From Siniperca chuatsi (taxonomy: Eukaryota > Chordata > Actinopteri > Centrarchiformes > Sinipercidae), in assembly GCF_020085105.1 (NCBI RefSeq), contig NC_058046.1, positions 19,151,175 to 19,215,174 on the forward strand: a stretch of 64,000 nt of DNA, read 5' to 3'. Positions 13,697-25,424 of the stretch are shown here, piece by piece. Under the pieces are notes generated by a model, which was not told the origin of the DNA, ran no database searches, and saw nothing but the letters and a program-made list of their open reading frames with translations. Every line of letters begins with the position of its first letter. Positions within the stretch are counted from its first letter, which is position 1. Both the position numbers and the translations under genes were made by a program.

Positions 13697-13787
13697 AGCC
13701 TTAAGCCAAACACTAAAAAAATGATCAAGTCAAAAGGAATTCAAGATTCAATAACCGAGTGTGTTTAAAGCTGCCTTCTGAAACATT

Positions 13788-13807
13788 GGCTTCTCTGTAT
13801 CCACGCC
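13788..13807 (-). promoter_or_regulatory. METTL16-type hairpin 4 in the mat2a 3'UTR (TACAGAGAA)
   Basis: The minus-strand TACAGAGAA (13791..13799) lies in a hairpin whose core stem is only GGC/GCC, with possible outer pairing AAAC/GTTT beyond an internal loop. The motif is exact but the stem is the weakest of the six. Confidence 0.7.
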
Positions 13808-13904
13808 GAGTTTCAGAGAACAAATAAATAGTGTTGAGGTTTGAGTCCTAGCCAATACGACTCTGTGGCAACGACCACACTCCTTTGAGGATAAAGATGG
13901 GAAC

Positions 13905-13928
13905 CAGGTTTCTCTGTAGCTACACCTG
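13905..13928 (-). promoter_or_regulatory. METTL16-type hairpin 3 in the mat2a 3'UTR (TACAGAGAA)
   Basis: The minus-strand TACAGAGAA (13910..13918) is closed by a CAGGT/ACCTG stem. The sequence before the motif, GGTGTAGC, resembles hairpins 1 and 6, which also carry GGTGTA upstream. Confidence 0.8.
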
Positions 13929-14110
13929 CAATCAATATACTTAAGGAGTAAAAGGGCCTTTAGTCACTTCAAACCATAAAAAAGAGAGTTAAACTACATT
14001 TAAAAAGGACTCCTATAAAAAACTGAATTTAAATGCATAAACAATCCAATTTTTCCATCGCTATCAAGTATAACCGACACCTCTGCAGACCAGAGCAGTG
14101 ACATAGCAGC

Positions 14111-14137
14111 TTCTGACTTTTCTGTATTACGTCAGAA
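14111..14137 (-). promoter_or_regulatory. METTL16-type hairpin 2 in the mat2a 3'UTR (TACAGAAAA)
   Basis: The minus-strand TACAGAAAA (14118..14126) is closed by a perfect 7-bp TTCTGAC/GTCAGAA stem. Confidence 0.75.
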
Positions 14138-14879
14138 AACAGCAAAGGTCTGTAGGGGTATCTGAGGCTTTATGCTCATTTGAGAGCATGAATAATTAGG
14201 ATTTTGCTCACCCCTTAGCCTGCAATGCATAGCATTTTTGTGAAAACAGCAATGCTTAATTTTGCCATTCTAGCATCCTCCAAAAAGACAAGGGAATAAA
14301 GATAACCAAAAAAAAAAAAAGATAAAGAACACTGGGTCAGGGAATAGTTGTACCAGATTGACAGGAGGAATGTTTAGATAGAAGCTAAACTTGTTTGGGA
14401 AGGTGCCAGATCAGAGGACCCTCCAACTATCAAATTATGCTTCTAAATGGACTTGAAAGTGTTCTTATGTTGCACAGACTCCTTACATCAGTAGCACCAG
14501 TAAATTAAGAGGGGTATCGCATATAGCCTAATATGCTACCGCCATTACACTGAATACAAGACTGACGATATTGACGAGTGTGGAATGCCAAAAGGAGAAC
14601 AACTGAACGCAGCTACACACGGTCTATCACAACGAGAAGCAGGGGAACTTTAAGCTATGGGAGAACATGAAGTACTATGGTGCATGAGTTCATGGAACCC
14701 ATCCAATTCTTTAAACATCAAGTTTCTGAGGCATGCTGCCTATGACCCAGTATGATACTGCAACCAGCAGAAAACATTAACAAAACAAAGGAGGGAGATG
14801 GAGTGAGGAAGGGAGTCATGTGTTAAATGATACCATTATTATGAGAGCTATAAGGGCATTTCACCACCCGGAACCTTGG

Positions 14880-14910
14880 AGGCTTCTCTGTAGTATACAC
14901 CAACAAGCCT
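14880..14910 (-). promoter_or_regulatory. METTL16-type hairpin 1, just after the mat2a stop codon (TACAGAGAA)
   Basis: The minus-strand TACAGAGAA (14884..14892) is closed by a 6-bp AGGCTT/AAGCCT stem. It begins about 20 nt after the stop codon. In mammals the stop-proximal hairpin (hp1) is the one linked to splicing of the last intron. Confidence 0.85.
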
Positions 14911-14931
14911 GGGGGGAAAAGCTTAACATGT

Positions 14932-15864
14932 TTAGTATTTGAGCTTTTTGGGCACCTCCCATGGGAAGGAGTCTCGGCCAAAGTGGCCATAGGCTGCGGT
15001 CCTCTGATACAAGGGCTTCTTCAGATCCAGCTCCCTGGAATACATAATCAACATATTTAGCAGCAGTCACAGCCAGTGACCTCAAATGCACACATTCATA
15101 CTCACACAGGCATAACACTCACATTGGCCGGTGGGGAGTGCCGAGAGCCACAAAAATGAATTTAAAAAATCTGACGTTTGTTAGACCAGCTGGTGAAGAG
15201 GGAAACACGTGAAGCTTTGACACTTACCCTGCCAACCAAACTCATCCCTGATCAGTGTTTTGACTGCAGCTTGCCGACAGAAACCACACATCAATTTACA
15301 AAAACCACGCTTATCTAACTGTGAGCTACTAGGCTTCATTACGCCAGACATCAAAATCTGTCTACCCTAACAAATGAGGCTCTTGCTCCCACGTGTAACC
15401 GTCGACACTATGCCATGTAATTAAGTATAAAGAGATATGGCAAACTCAGCTTTCCATCACAGAAGCCAAACAAAATGCCAGCTGCAGCGAAGGGAAAATG
15501 GTATTGGCTCTGCAGAGTTTCACAGCACATTAATAGATTAAATTAACTAAATCCTGGGCAGGGCAACTAAAAAAAACAAAAAACAACAAAAAAAAAAACC
15601 CAACAAAACTAAGGCACAGGAATCAGGAAGGAGCCAGGAACTGCTGTTTCATTGAGTAGCAGGTGGCTTCAGTGGTTATACGTTACCTGACAATGACTCC
15701 AGGACGAAGATCAAAGTTCCTCTTCACAATGTCAAGCAGCTCTCTCTCACTCTTGTGGGAGGTCCCGTAGTGGAAGATAGAAATTGAGAGGGGATGGGCA
15801 ACTCCGATAGCATAGGACACCTAATACAAACACATTTTATCAAGCATAAATTAAAATTTTTTTT

Positions 15865-15939
<75 letters not shown>

Positions 15940-18256
15940 CACAAATGTTCATGTAGGAACCTCTTGCAGCCCCGCCCTCTAAAATGAAGTTTTTTTTGTT
16001 TGTTTGTTTGTTTTTTGTTTTTTTAAATACACACTATCACTCACCTGGACCAACACTCTCCTGCAGAGCTCAGCCTTCACCAGAGATTTGGCCACCCAGC
16101 GTGCAGCATAAGCAGCAGAGCGGTCCACCTTTGTGTAATCCTTCCCAGAGAAGGCACCACCACCATGGGCTCCCCAGCCTCCATAAGTGTCAACGATGAT
16201 TTTACGCCCTGTCAGGCCAGCATCACCCTATGAAGAAGAACAGGTTACACAGGTTGGGAACTCATAGGCAAATTAGCTTCTGAAAGCCACACCCTCCGAC
16301 ATTTACCTGTGGGCCTCCGATAACAAATCTCCCGCTGGGCTGCAGGTGGTAGATGGTGTCATCATCCAAATAGATGCAGGGAACAACAGCCTTGATGACT
16401 TTCTCCTTCAGGGCATCTCTCATCTCCTCCAGGCAAATATCCTCGTCATGCTGAACAGAGATGACAATTGTGTGCACACGCACTGGAAGCATGGCACCAC
16501 GGTCCTGGCGGTACTGGACAGTAACCTGCGAAGAAGGAGAAAATATAAATGAACTAAATCCCACTAACAAAAACACATTTATAGTCATTAATAATAGCAA
16601 GTACGAGAGCTGTACCTGTGTCTTGGAGTCTGGCCGGAGCCATGGAAGGGTGCCATTGCGACGCAACTCAGCCATCTTAGCATTCAGCTTGTGGGCAAGG
16701 ACAATTGTGAGAGGCATACACTCCTCTGTCTCATCAGTGGCATATCCAAACATCAAGCCCTGCAGAGAAAGAGACATTTACTCAGTGTTCAAAGAGAACA
16801 AGTCTCATTTAAGGACAATAAAAGACCAGCAATCTGTAACTTCAGAACACACATGGCAGACCAAAATGTTGATGGCCACTACTGACCTGGTCCCCTGCTC
16901 CAATGTCCTCCTCATTGCGGTCAATGTGAACACCCTGAGCAATGTCAGGAGACTGCTGCTCCAAGGCCACAAGGACATTGCAGGTCTTATAGTCAAAGCC
17001 TGCGCAGGAGATAGATAGCAGCAGATCAAGACACCATTCTTAAAATAAAATAATACCACAGACAACTCAATGAAAAGCACAAACGCAACAATATGCCACA
17101 CCTTTGCAGGAATCGTCGTATCCAATTTGGCGGATGGTGTCCCGAACAACTTTCTGGTAGTCCACTGTGGCATGAGATGTCACCTCACCAGCCAACAGGA
17201 TCATCCCAGTCTTGGCAACAGTCTCTGCAAGGTGCAAGAAAATAACTAACATTCAATACTCTGTCAATACACTGTCAATATAAACATCTGATTTGAGCCA
17301 ACAGAAATAAAAAATATATTTTCTTACCACATGCAACTTTGGCATCAGGATCCTGCTTGAGATGGGCGTCTAGAACTGCATCACTGATCTGATCACAGAT
17401 CTTGTCTGAAAAACAATAACAATGGAACTTAACACCGGAAACACCAGACTGCAGCAAAACCAGATCACGCGGTCTGAATGTAAACTGTGGCACGTCAGCA
17501 CCACCGGCCCGGATCGTGCTCAGTGGGAGTGGCTCTGAGCGTCTTAACAGTCGCCATTTCAGCATGTGCACACATGTGGTAAGGAAGGGAGCGCGCGCAA
17601 CTAACCGGGTACCGAAAGGCAAGATTGATAAACTTTTAAGCATTTAACTAATAACATCTGCTGTGGATATAACAACACACACACACACACACACACTATG
17701 GTTTAGTCCAACAGATAACGTTACTAGTCATTGTGCCCCGCGTGCCTCGGGAATAGCCCCGGACGATTCGGCACGTTCAGGAAACCGTTAACCAATTAAC
17801 AAATTCCATTTTAATGCTCTTCTCATTCCAATACCATTTACAGTGAATGTCTGATACGAACACTGGTGACGTTTTGATTGTTGTCGGTGGATCGGACACG
17901 CGACAGCATCACCTATTCAGCAAAGATTAGCTAGCTAACATTAGCTAGTAGCGCGTGTTCTTGAAACCGGCCCAGCTACATTCGAGTAATTAGCGGAACA
18001 GGCCGTAACGCTAACGTAATTTAAATTTTGTCTATTCCAGTTTTTCTTATTAAAGTGAAAATGGAAATTGTACAGTACGAGGGGCAAACAAAGTCGTAAA
18101 TACAGTTATACAGCTAGCTAATTTCATCACACAAACTGATAAAAGGATGGTGTCTCGGGTCTTACCGGGGTGTCCTTCTCCGACAGACTCTGAGGTGAAC
18201 AAGAAGCAGTCCTCGTCAATGAGGGAGTTATGGAAACCATTCATTTGTCCGTTCAT
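14932..18256 (-). CDS. mat2a: S-adenosylmethionine synthase, MAT2A type, complete
   Basis: This enzyme makes S-adenosylmethionine from methionine and ATP in the cytosol and nucleus. Nine coding exons were joined: 18166..18256, 17328..17405, 17102..17224, 16887..16999, 16616..16759, 16307..16525, 16045..16227, 15687..15820 and 14932..15034. They total 1188 bases, or 395 aa, the same length as human MAT2A. It starts [11 protein letters not shown]. Family motifs present are [20 protein letters not shown] (split by intron 1), [18 protein letters not shown] at the exon 4/5 join, the ATP-site [17 protein letters not shown], and the end [16 protein letters not shown]. All introns are GT-AG. Intron 7 carries a long AT run, and intron 8 has a non-consensus donor (GTAACG). 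MAT1A is the alternative paralogue; the MNGQMNG start and the 3'UTR hairpins favour MAT2A. Confidence 0.97.
15868..15935. repeat. (AT)n microsatellite in mat2a intron 7
   Basis: A near-perfect run of about 33 AT units inside an intron of only 224 bp, between exon 8 (ending 15820) and exon 7 (starting 16045). The sequence is self-complementary and could form a long stem in the pre-mRNA. Confidence 0.98.
17674..17696. repeat. (CA)n microsatellite in mat2a intron 1
   Basis: A short perfect CA run between exon 2 and exon 1 of mat2a. Confidence 0.95.
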
Positions 18257-18430
18257 CGTCGTTAACGGCGGCTGCTGGTACGAAATGTAAAAATGTTACG
18301 ACGTTAATATCAAGCTAACTGTATTTATTCTCACTAGCGGTGCCTCTGTGTTTCCCCTGCTCTCAAGGACAGCCCCGGTCTCTCTATGTATTGATCCTTA
18401 AGCTAAAGCCTCATGGCGCAGAGCGCCACT

Positions 18431-18463
18431 ATTTATCCTATGAAGTCAGACGCTCTGACGTCA
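18431..18463 (-). promoter_or_regulatory. mat2a core promoter: TATA-like element and palindromic CRE
   Basis: On the minus strand GGATAAAT (18431..18438) is TATA-like, about 175 bp upstream of the start codon. A perfect palindromic CRE, TGACGTCA, lies at 18456..18463, about 20 bp further upstream. This suggests control by CREB/ATF factors. The transcription start, expected near 18405, is inferred only from TATA spacing. Confidence 0.5.
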
Positions 18464-20794
18464 AGAGGAGGTGGACCATACCATTGAGCCTATCGAGGGG
18501 TCGGAGCCTGCAACCAGGAATGCGTTGCAGAATGGCAACTAGACAGCGATCATGTGCTGTCAAAATGGTACAGTGACATGAGAGAGGCTTGCTCAGTCAG
18601 CACATGTTACCTTAGTAATCACTTAATCACACCTAAAGTTCGTGTTTATGTGTCAGATTCATAACCATCTCCACCAACATGCACCCGCACACATCCTTGT
18701 TGTATTTCTTCATCCCCCAGTCACCATCAGTTGATACCATCAGTGCTACATACTGTATATCAGTCATTACCCAAACACAAACTTAATCTTACCTAAAATA
18801 GCTTTTTTGAAAAGTTAGGATTGGCCAATATGTATATGGTATAGGATTGTGATTGACTCCTGTGTAGATATAAGGATGTGGCCAGAATGTTTGACACTTG
18901 ATGCTCCTCAGGCTGACCATCCTTCCCACTTCATGTCCTGTTGTATTTTAAACAGGTGAAAGTCATTGTGCATACAGGAACATTCACTTGTTTAGCAGTG
19001 CAGTGTTTGTTGCAGTGACAGTTATATTTTTTATGAATTTTACGATCAGTTTAAAAGCGTATATTTAATCAACAAGTTATAAACACTTAAAAGGCCTAAT
19101 AAAAGTTCAGATGTCAGACATTATTTGTTTTGTGAATTGACATCCATAAGATGTGATTGCTATTTTTTATGACGTCTTGTATAAAACTCCTGCTCTCTTT
19201 ATGTGTGATGTATTTTATCATAGGCCTAAGTGTACCAGACAACAAGAAACCATTATTAGAGTATGGTATAAATCAACACTGATATAATTAATCTGATAAG
19301 TTTTACTTTCATTTTAACTATCACAAGAACATCAAAACATGTGCTTCCCTGGTGAAACAACCAGATTAACTTGGAAATACATTTGCAACAAAGTGAAAAC
19401 TGGACAGTGGAGAGAAGAGCAGAGGCTAACTTGATTATACTTTACTTAAAAAGGTCTCATCTCCCTCTTACCCTTCAGGCCATATTGTATAATATAATCA
19501 AAAGCTCTGATTGTGAACATGTTCTGCCTTTGTGGGAAACAGATGGGTTTAATTAATGAAGGACTGGTTTACCATGGTTTTTGCTCCAAGGAAAAGGACC
19601 ATTTTGTTTATTTGAGAAGACCAAAGGTCTGAAACTTAGATGAGTATCTCTAGTTTCAGTTGGGGAACATTGCATTCACCAATAGCAAGTAATTTTAAAT
19701 TTTAAATAAACATTTAGGTCCCTGTGTTTTAGCCAAAAAGGAGCTGGGTCATTGTGGTTTTAAAATTTGGGACTCAGACCACTGGTCCATCAAGACAGCT
19801 CATGTACATCTTTTCTGCTTGTCATTGTGAATATCTAACATCCTGCATCGATTTATCAACCCATTTTCACAATATCTTTTAATATGAATACATGGCTTGT
19901 CACAGTGACAAAGCATTTATGAAGGTGTGGAGCAAACAAACACAGTGGTGTTACAATCAAAGCCCAGTGTTACATCATGAAGCAGAGAACCCTGATGTTC
20001 TATCTGATCTTCAGTGAGGAGATATAAAATGTTCATCATGCTCCAACTGTCAGTCACTGTGGAGGTGAGATAACTTAGTGGCTGTTGGGTCATTTTTTAT
20101 TATCACCGTGTGAGATAAAGAATAAAGGTAGCATTGATGTCCTACATTATCATATACAGTGGCTCATATCACCAGAGGTCATAAAAGGTCAAAAATCAAA
20201 GGTTGCCTTCAGCACACACACACCCTCTTATTTATCTCCTGGTGGTGGAATCCAAAGAAACGCCAAAATTAGACATTTCAATTTTGCAATTTTGATGGAA
20301 AGTCCAGCAAAAACAACAAGACCCTTCACACTCAGGACATCACAGGGTCATTAGTATTGTCAGCCTGTACCCTTTTATTCTATTAATTATGTTACTTGGG
20401 CTTATGGTGTTTAGTGTCACTAAACCAAGCAACTCAATCCCTGACCAGTGTTGCATCAGAACGGTACAGTCATTTGTCACCATGAATTTGCAGGGTGGAC
20501 ACTTTCTTTTCAGAGGGCAAGAGCATGATGCAAGATGCACCTGCTGTTGCCTTCTGCAGGATGTGTTGTCTGTCGCCCACATTTATTCAGGAAGTCTAAA
20601 ATAGCAAGCAGTTTCCACCGGTAACAATAATAAATCACAAAGAGCTGATTGGTTGTCCAAAGATAAATATTAATAGACTGGAGGTCCACTCTAATATTTG
20701 TAATCATTGAATGAAGTCCAATTATTTTACATAACTGAAGATAATGCATGTACAGTACATCAGACTGCATTCCCACTTCCTACTTCCCACTGTA

Positions 20795-22240
20795 TTTCAG
20801 ACGGTTGGTCCAGATATTTTAGCCAACTGCTCTTTGTTTATTGGCATTTTCCCCTCCAATTTTAAACATGCCACTGTTTACCCCCTCTTAAAGAAGCCCT
20901 CTCTGGATCCCTCTGTTTTAAGTCATTATAGACTCATCTCTAAGCTGCCATTTTTATCAAAGATTGTAGAAAAAATTGTCTCCACTCAACAATCACATTT
21001 TTGGAAAAACATTAAATCTGGTTTTCACATTCAGCACAGCACTGAGACTGAGACTGCTCTGGTCAAGGTTTAATTCTCTTTGACCTCAGCTCAGCCTTTT
21101 ACACAGTGGGCCACAATGTCTTAATCATCCGTCTGAAAAACTATGTTGACATCAGTGATTGGCTCTGTATCGGTTCATTTCAAAAGCTTGTGTTTCTTCT
21201 CTGTTATGCCTGGAGATGCCTGCCCCTCTCGTGCTCCTCTCTTTTGTGAGGTCCCCCAGGGGTCTATTCTGAGTCCCCTCTTATTTACTATATACATGCT
21301 ACTCCAGGGGTAAATCATGCCAATTTTCATTGCTATGCGGATGACACGCAACTGTATGTCAAGATAAAGCCTGGTACCACCAATGTATCCTGTATTATGT
21401 TCTGCCACGCTGAAAGTAAGAATTGGATGTCCAATTCCTGCAGTTGAATGACTCCAAATCAGAAATAGTTACAGTTACCCCCTCCAGCTCCAGCACTAGC
21501 AGCATTAACAATCTCTAGTCTGGGTGCCTTAACAAATAATGTTAAAAAAGAAACCTGTAACCTAGGTGTACATTTTGACTTTTCTGATATTCAAGTGACT
21601 AAAGTGGCGCAGTCCTGCTGTGTCCCACTGAGACATTTAAATAAGATCAGGTCATTCCTTTCCTCTTCAGATCCTGAAAAGGTCATCCATGCTTTTATCT
21701 CCTCCAGACTTGACTATTCACACTTTATTCTGGTATCAGCAGGTGAAACATCAAAAGATTGTAGCTGATACAAAACGCTGCTGCCAGGCTTTTAACATGT
21801 ACTAAGAGAAGCAACCGCATCACACCAATCCTTGCTGCCCTTCACTGGTTACCTGTGAGTTTGAGAATTGATTTTAAGATTTTACTGCTTGTTTTTAAAA
21901 CCTTGAATGGCTCCTGCCTATATCTGTGATCTGCTGATCACCCTACCCTTTGGCAGGGCCCTACTAATGGTCCAAACATCTCCACTTGTCAATAAAGGTG
22001 ACCGGACCTCTCAGCTGTGGAACTCCAGGAAAACTCAGTGTTCTCTTTTAAATCTCTTCTTAAAACTCACTTTTATCTAATGGCTTTTTCTTATCTGGTA
22101 TTTGTTGTAATTATAATATGTTTTATATCTTATCGTTTTGGAATTTATTTACTTTTACCTTTTATTGTTTTTATTGTAAAGCACTTTGTAACTTTGTGTA
22201 TTGAAAGGTGCTATTTAAATAAAGTTATTAATGTTATTAT
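20795..22240 (+). mobile_element. Decayed L2-type LINE, reverse transcriptase remnant
   Basis: The plus strand holds broken fragments of a non-LTR reverse transcriptase. They include FPSNFKHATVYPLLKKPSLD, HYRLISKLPFLSKIVEKI, a remnant of the VPQGSILxPLLF block near 21252-21285, and a YADDTQLYV-like site near 21335-21360 in another frame. Later fragments read DPEKVIHAFISSRLDY and LWNS. The 3' end, TAAAGCACTTTGTA followed by GTGCTATTTAAATAAAGTTA, is the usual tail of fish L2 elements. Several frameshifts and stops break it; the first frame is lost at a stop after LVKV (21073). It is not expected to be active. The 5' boundary is approximate. Confidence 0.8.
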
Positions 22241-23473
22241 CTCTTATCTTCAATCCCCCCCACCCCCCCACCCTACACACACAAACACGCACAAACACAC
22301 ACACGCACACTTTTCAGCAGAAAAAATAATTTTTAACTTTTCAGTATATCATATATTTCACTTATTCTGATATATAAAACAATCACAAGAAACAACAGAT
22401 TATACTGTAATTACCCTTTTTCAAGCAATGGCAATAAATATGAAGAGACTCAGGAATCAGACAGACAGCACAATTTGAAGGGGAATATATTATTTCTTTG
22501 GACAGTGTTGCACTAGTTTTTGGGTTGGAGAACAAAGCAAGCAATCTTCTCACCTCACTGATCAGATGATTTCACAGAGATAAACCATTCTCATATGCCA
22601 ACAATCAATGCTTCACAGGCTTGCTATATTTCTTTTGTCAATTTCATTCACAATTATACAAAGACCTGTAGACTAAACAATCTACACTTCAGACAATAAA
22701 AGCAACATTTGATCTGAATTTACTAAAATGGAAACTGGAGAAATCAGACTCCTAATAGAAAAAGAAAATAATTATCAATATTCTTTAATATCATTTTGAC
22801 ATTTCCATTGAAATAATTCTCCCTCACTGGCCAGCAGAATTCAGGTGCATTTAACGGTTAAATAAGAAAATAAATACATAATTTAAGTAAAATAATCTTT
22901 GTGGCATAGATTGTCTCTTATTTTGTGTTTTCTACTATAATTAATATTTGTCCTTTACATACATATCTCTTTTATTTCATCCACTTAAAAACAATAACAT
23001 TCTGTAGACAGAGCATTTTTTTCATTAACATTTCACAATAGATAGTCACTGGTCATGGCTGCAGAACTGATCATACTTATCTAAATTACCTAAAGTAGGA
23101 AAAAGTCATACAATCTTAATCTTTTTTTAAACATGTTTCTCTACACAGAGGTCCAATAGATTTTTCATTTCAAAATCAAGAAAATACATGAATGCACTAT
23201 GAAATGATTCAAACAGATTTTAGATTTATGCAAGCTTAGCTGCCCTGCATTTTCTTCACCTAACATTTACACTGAAGTAAATTTTTTATACTGTCCTCAC
23301 CATGTTTTTCTAACAATTTTTACAGTCACAATTATCACAAAGAGGAGTCAAAAACAGCACTTTACGGCACAAAAAAATCACAGTACCGGAATGTACAGTA
23401 TGTCCAGCAGCAAACCATGCAAACACAGTCACACTCCATTCACTACCACAGCTAGCTACACACACACACACAC

Positions 23474-23720
23474 ACGTTTTCTCACTATCCCCTTGAGGGA
23501 CAGTTATTGACATAATGCTTTCCCTAGCCCGGGCCCTTACCCTAACCTTAACCAACACAACTAAATGCCTAACCTTAACCCTTACCCTAACCTTAACCTA
23601 ATTGTAACCTGTACCCTAAAACCAAGTCTTAACCCTCGAAAAGCAGTCTCTACCCATGGGGACCTCAATTTCCCCATCGGTTAGTGCGCATTCAGGTTAA
23701 AGTCCCCACCGGGATATAAG
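23474..23720. repeat. Dispersed repeat with telomere-like CCCTAACC tracts
   Basis: It starts next to a CA run with a TTTTCTCACTATCCCCTTGA lead. It continues into imperfect ACCCTAACCTTAACC units and ends with CTACCCATGGGGACCTCAAT. A truncated second copy sits at about 63826..63880. The tracts mix CCTAACC, CCTTAACC and CTTACCC, so this is an interspersed element and not a telomere array. Confidence 0.7.
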
Positions 23721-24613
23721 AACATGAAACACACATACCCTCCACCATCCAAAACACACACACATACACGTCTATAAAAATACACAAAAACTGATTAGAA
23801 GACATACACACTGAGGTTACAGCTACAACAGTATACACTGTGCTACGCTAACAGCCCAAAAGTACAGTGTCTAAGATGGTGCATCAGAGGTCACACGGTA
23901 ACAATGCAACACGACTATTGTGACTATTGTCACTGTCAGCTAATCACCAGGATCAGTAAGGGAAGATCTGAGCAAGAAAAACACAAAAACAAACACAGGA
24001 ACAGTGAACTGAAAAAAGAAAGCAAACGTCAAAAGTCAAAATCATCCAATAATGCATTAGATAGGAACATTTCATTTATTTGAAATATCACATTACCATT
24101 GTGATATTTCCCAATAGTGGAACATGTCAGCTTTGTATTATACTACTTACAGTATAATGCAAAGCCCTGTAGTAGCTCTACACAGTAGAGTTCTTGCTCA
24201 CATTTGAGTTTTACTTACTTAAGTTTTAATACGTATTTAAAAAATTTAATCAAAACAAATGTGTGTGATGTGATTTGTTTTCTGGCGCATTAACTCACAG
24301 AAAGGTTTGTGTGTCAAAGCAATATACTGCATGTTTCCTGGGTCAGATATTGCTGTAGTTGTTAACACTCTAGCTGGCCAACAACTAGTGAACTAGTTCT
24401 GGCAAGACAGCTATGCTATGTCAGCTGATAGGCCTCCCCCACCCACCACATCCCACTGCACTGATTTGATGGTCTATTTAAAAGCCTTTACGCTCACATT
24501 CACTCTCTACACTGACATGTGCTGTGCTGATGCCATGGTTAGTGGCTGAGCCCCCCGAACCCCAGTCTCCACCTACTTTAGTTCTGCTCTGTTTTTATGC
24601 ACCCTGGAGGGAC

Positions 24614-25424
24614 TTTATTCCCATTGGTGGATCATTTGAAATACTACCTGGGTGATATGTATTATGTTCCTGTGTAATGCATGCTGAATTTCCAAAACAG
24701 GGGATATCCACAAAAGTAGAACCACATCACCAAGTCGAATTGCATGGCTATCTCCATTTGCAGATTTGCAGAAACTAACGTGCTTGATTGTTGACAGAGC
24801 TGGGGATGCTTTACTAGGATGTTTTGGAATAAAATGCATTTTTCACTATGTCTCTATGGTCCTCTTGGTCTGAGCAGATTTGTTTCATATTAGACATATG
24901 TTCCACAACTAAAACATTTATGTTATTTATGAGCAATGTCTGTGTCAAGTACGTCATACTCCTTGTCTCAAAAGCATTTTCTGTCGCTTGTATGCAGTCT
25001 GCTGACATGACTGCTAGGTACGTTAGTGCAGAGGTTCAAACCATTGTCGGAATATGAGGATGATGGTTTCTAAAAAGTATTAAGTAACCACTCTTTTACT
25101 CTGCGTGACCATAAATCCTTGAGTATTTCCTAATGCAAGGTGTCAGCTCCCTGTACTGTCCACACCTGAGAACGGACAAAGATAGAAGAAACATAGGACA
25201 GAGTGAAAGGTTTACAAATAAAAAATATACAATGTGCACAGCTTAATAGAACAACTCAAGGCAAAGTAAGCCCTCTGGACAAACCAGATGGCTGTTCCTG
25301 AAAAGGATGGCATCAGAAACTGTATATTTTCATGTCAGAAAACATACAGTCTAGTGGATGTATTTAATAAAAGACACAACAGTTAACTATGTGACCTGTG
25401 ACTACAGCAGGACTCGGTTGTGCA
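24614..25424 (-). other. inpp5j: inpp5j 3' untranslated region (candidate extent)
   Basis: Minus-strand sequence from the inpp5j stop codon to the first AATAAA (24614..24619). No other feature was recognised inside it. Use of this polyA signal is inferred. Confidence 0.4.

Larger units (their letters stand above)
13216..14931 (-). other. mat2a: mat2a 3' untranslated region with candidate polyA signal
   Basis: This runs from the stop codon at 14932 to an AATAAA on the minus strand (13216..13221), giving a 3'UTR of about 1.7 kb. It contains six stem-loops presenting TACAGAGAA or TACAGAAAA in the loop or 3' arm; each is annotated separately. A 212-codon minus-strand frame at 13090..13728 crosses this region but has no protein-like features and overlaps two hairpins, so it is not called as a gene. 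Confidence 0.75.
18464..24613. other. Intergenic region between mat2a and inpp5j
   Basis: No host coding exon was recognised. It holds a decayed LINE (20795..22240), a C-rich/CA-rich low-complexity patch (about 22253..22312), and a telomere-like dispersed repeat (23474..23720). In human the flanking genes lie on different chromosomes (2p11 and 22q12), so the synteny junction falls here. Confidence 0.6.

Noticed and set aside
13090-13728. 212-codon minus-strand ORF, the longest simple frame near mat2a
   Set aside because: It lies in the mat2a 3'UTR and crosses two METTL16-type hairpins and the polyA signal. It shows no domain, coiled coil or family resemblance.
15724-15982. ORFs on both strands encoding Ile-Tyr repeats
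   Set aside because: Translation of the (AT)n microsatellite.
16461-17018. 185-codon plus-strand ORF
   Set aside because: It is antisense to mat2a exons 4-6, whose phases and protein match are unambiguous.
23530-23640. Interstitial telomere array
   Set aside because: The units are irregular and framed by dispersed-repeat sequence, part of which recurs at 63826.
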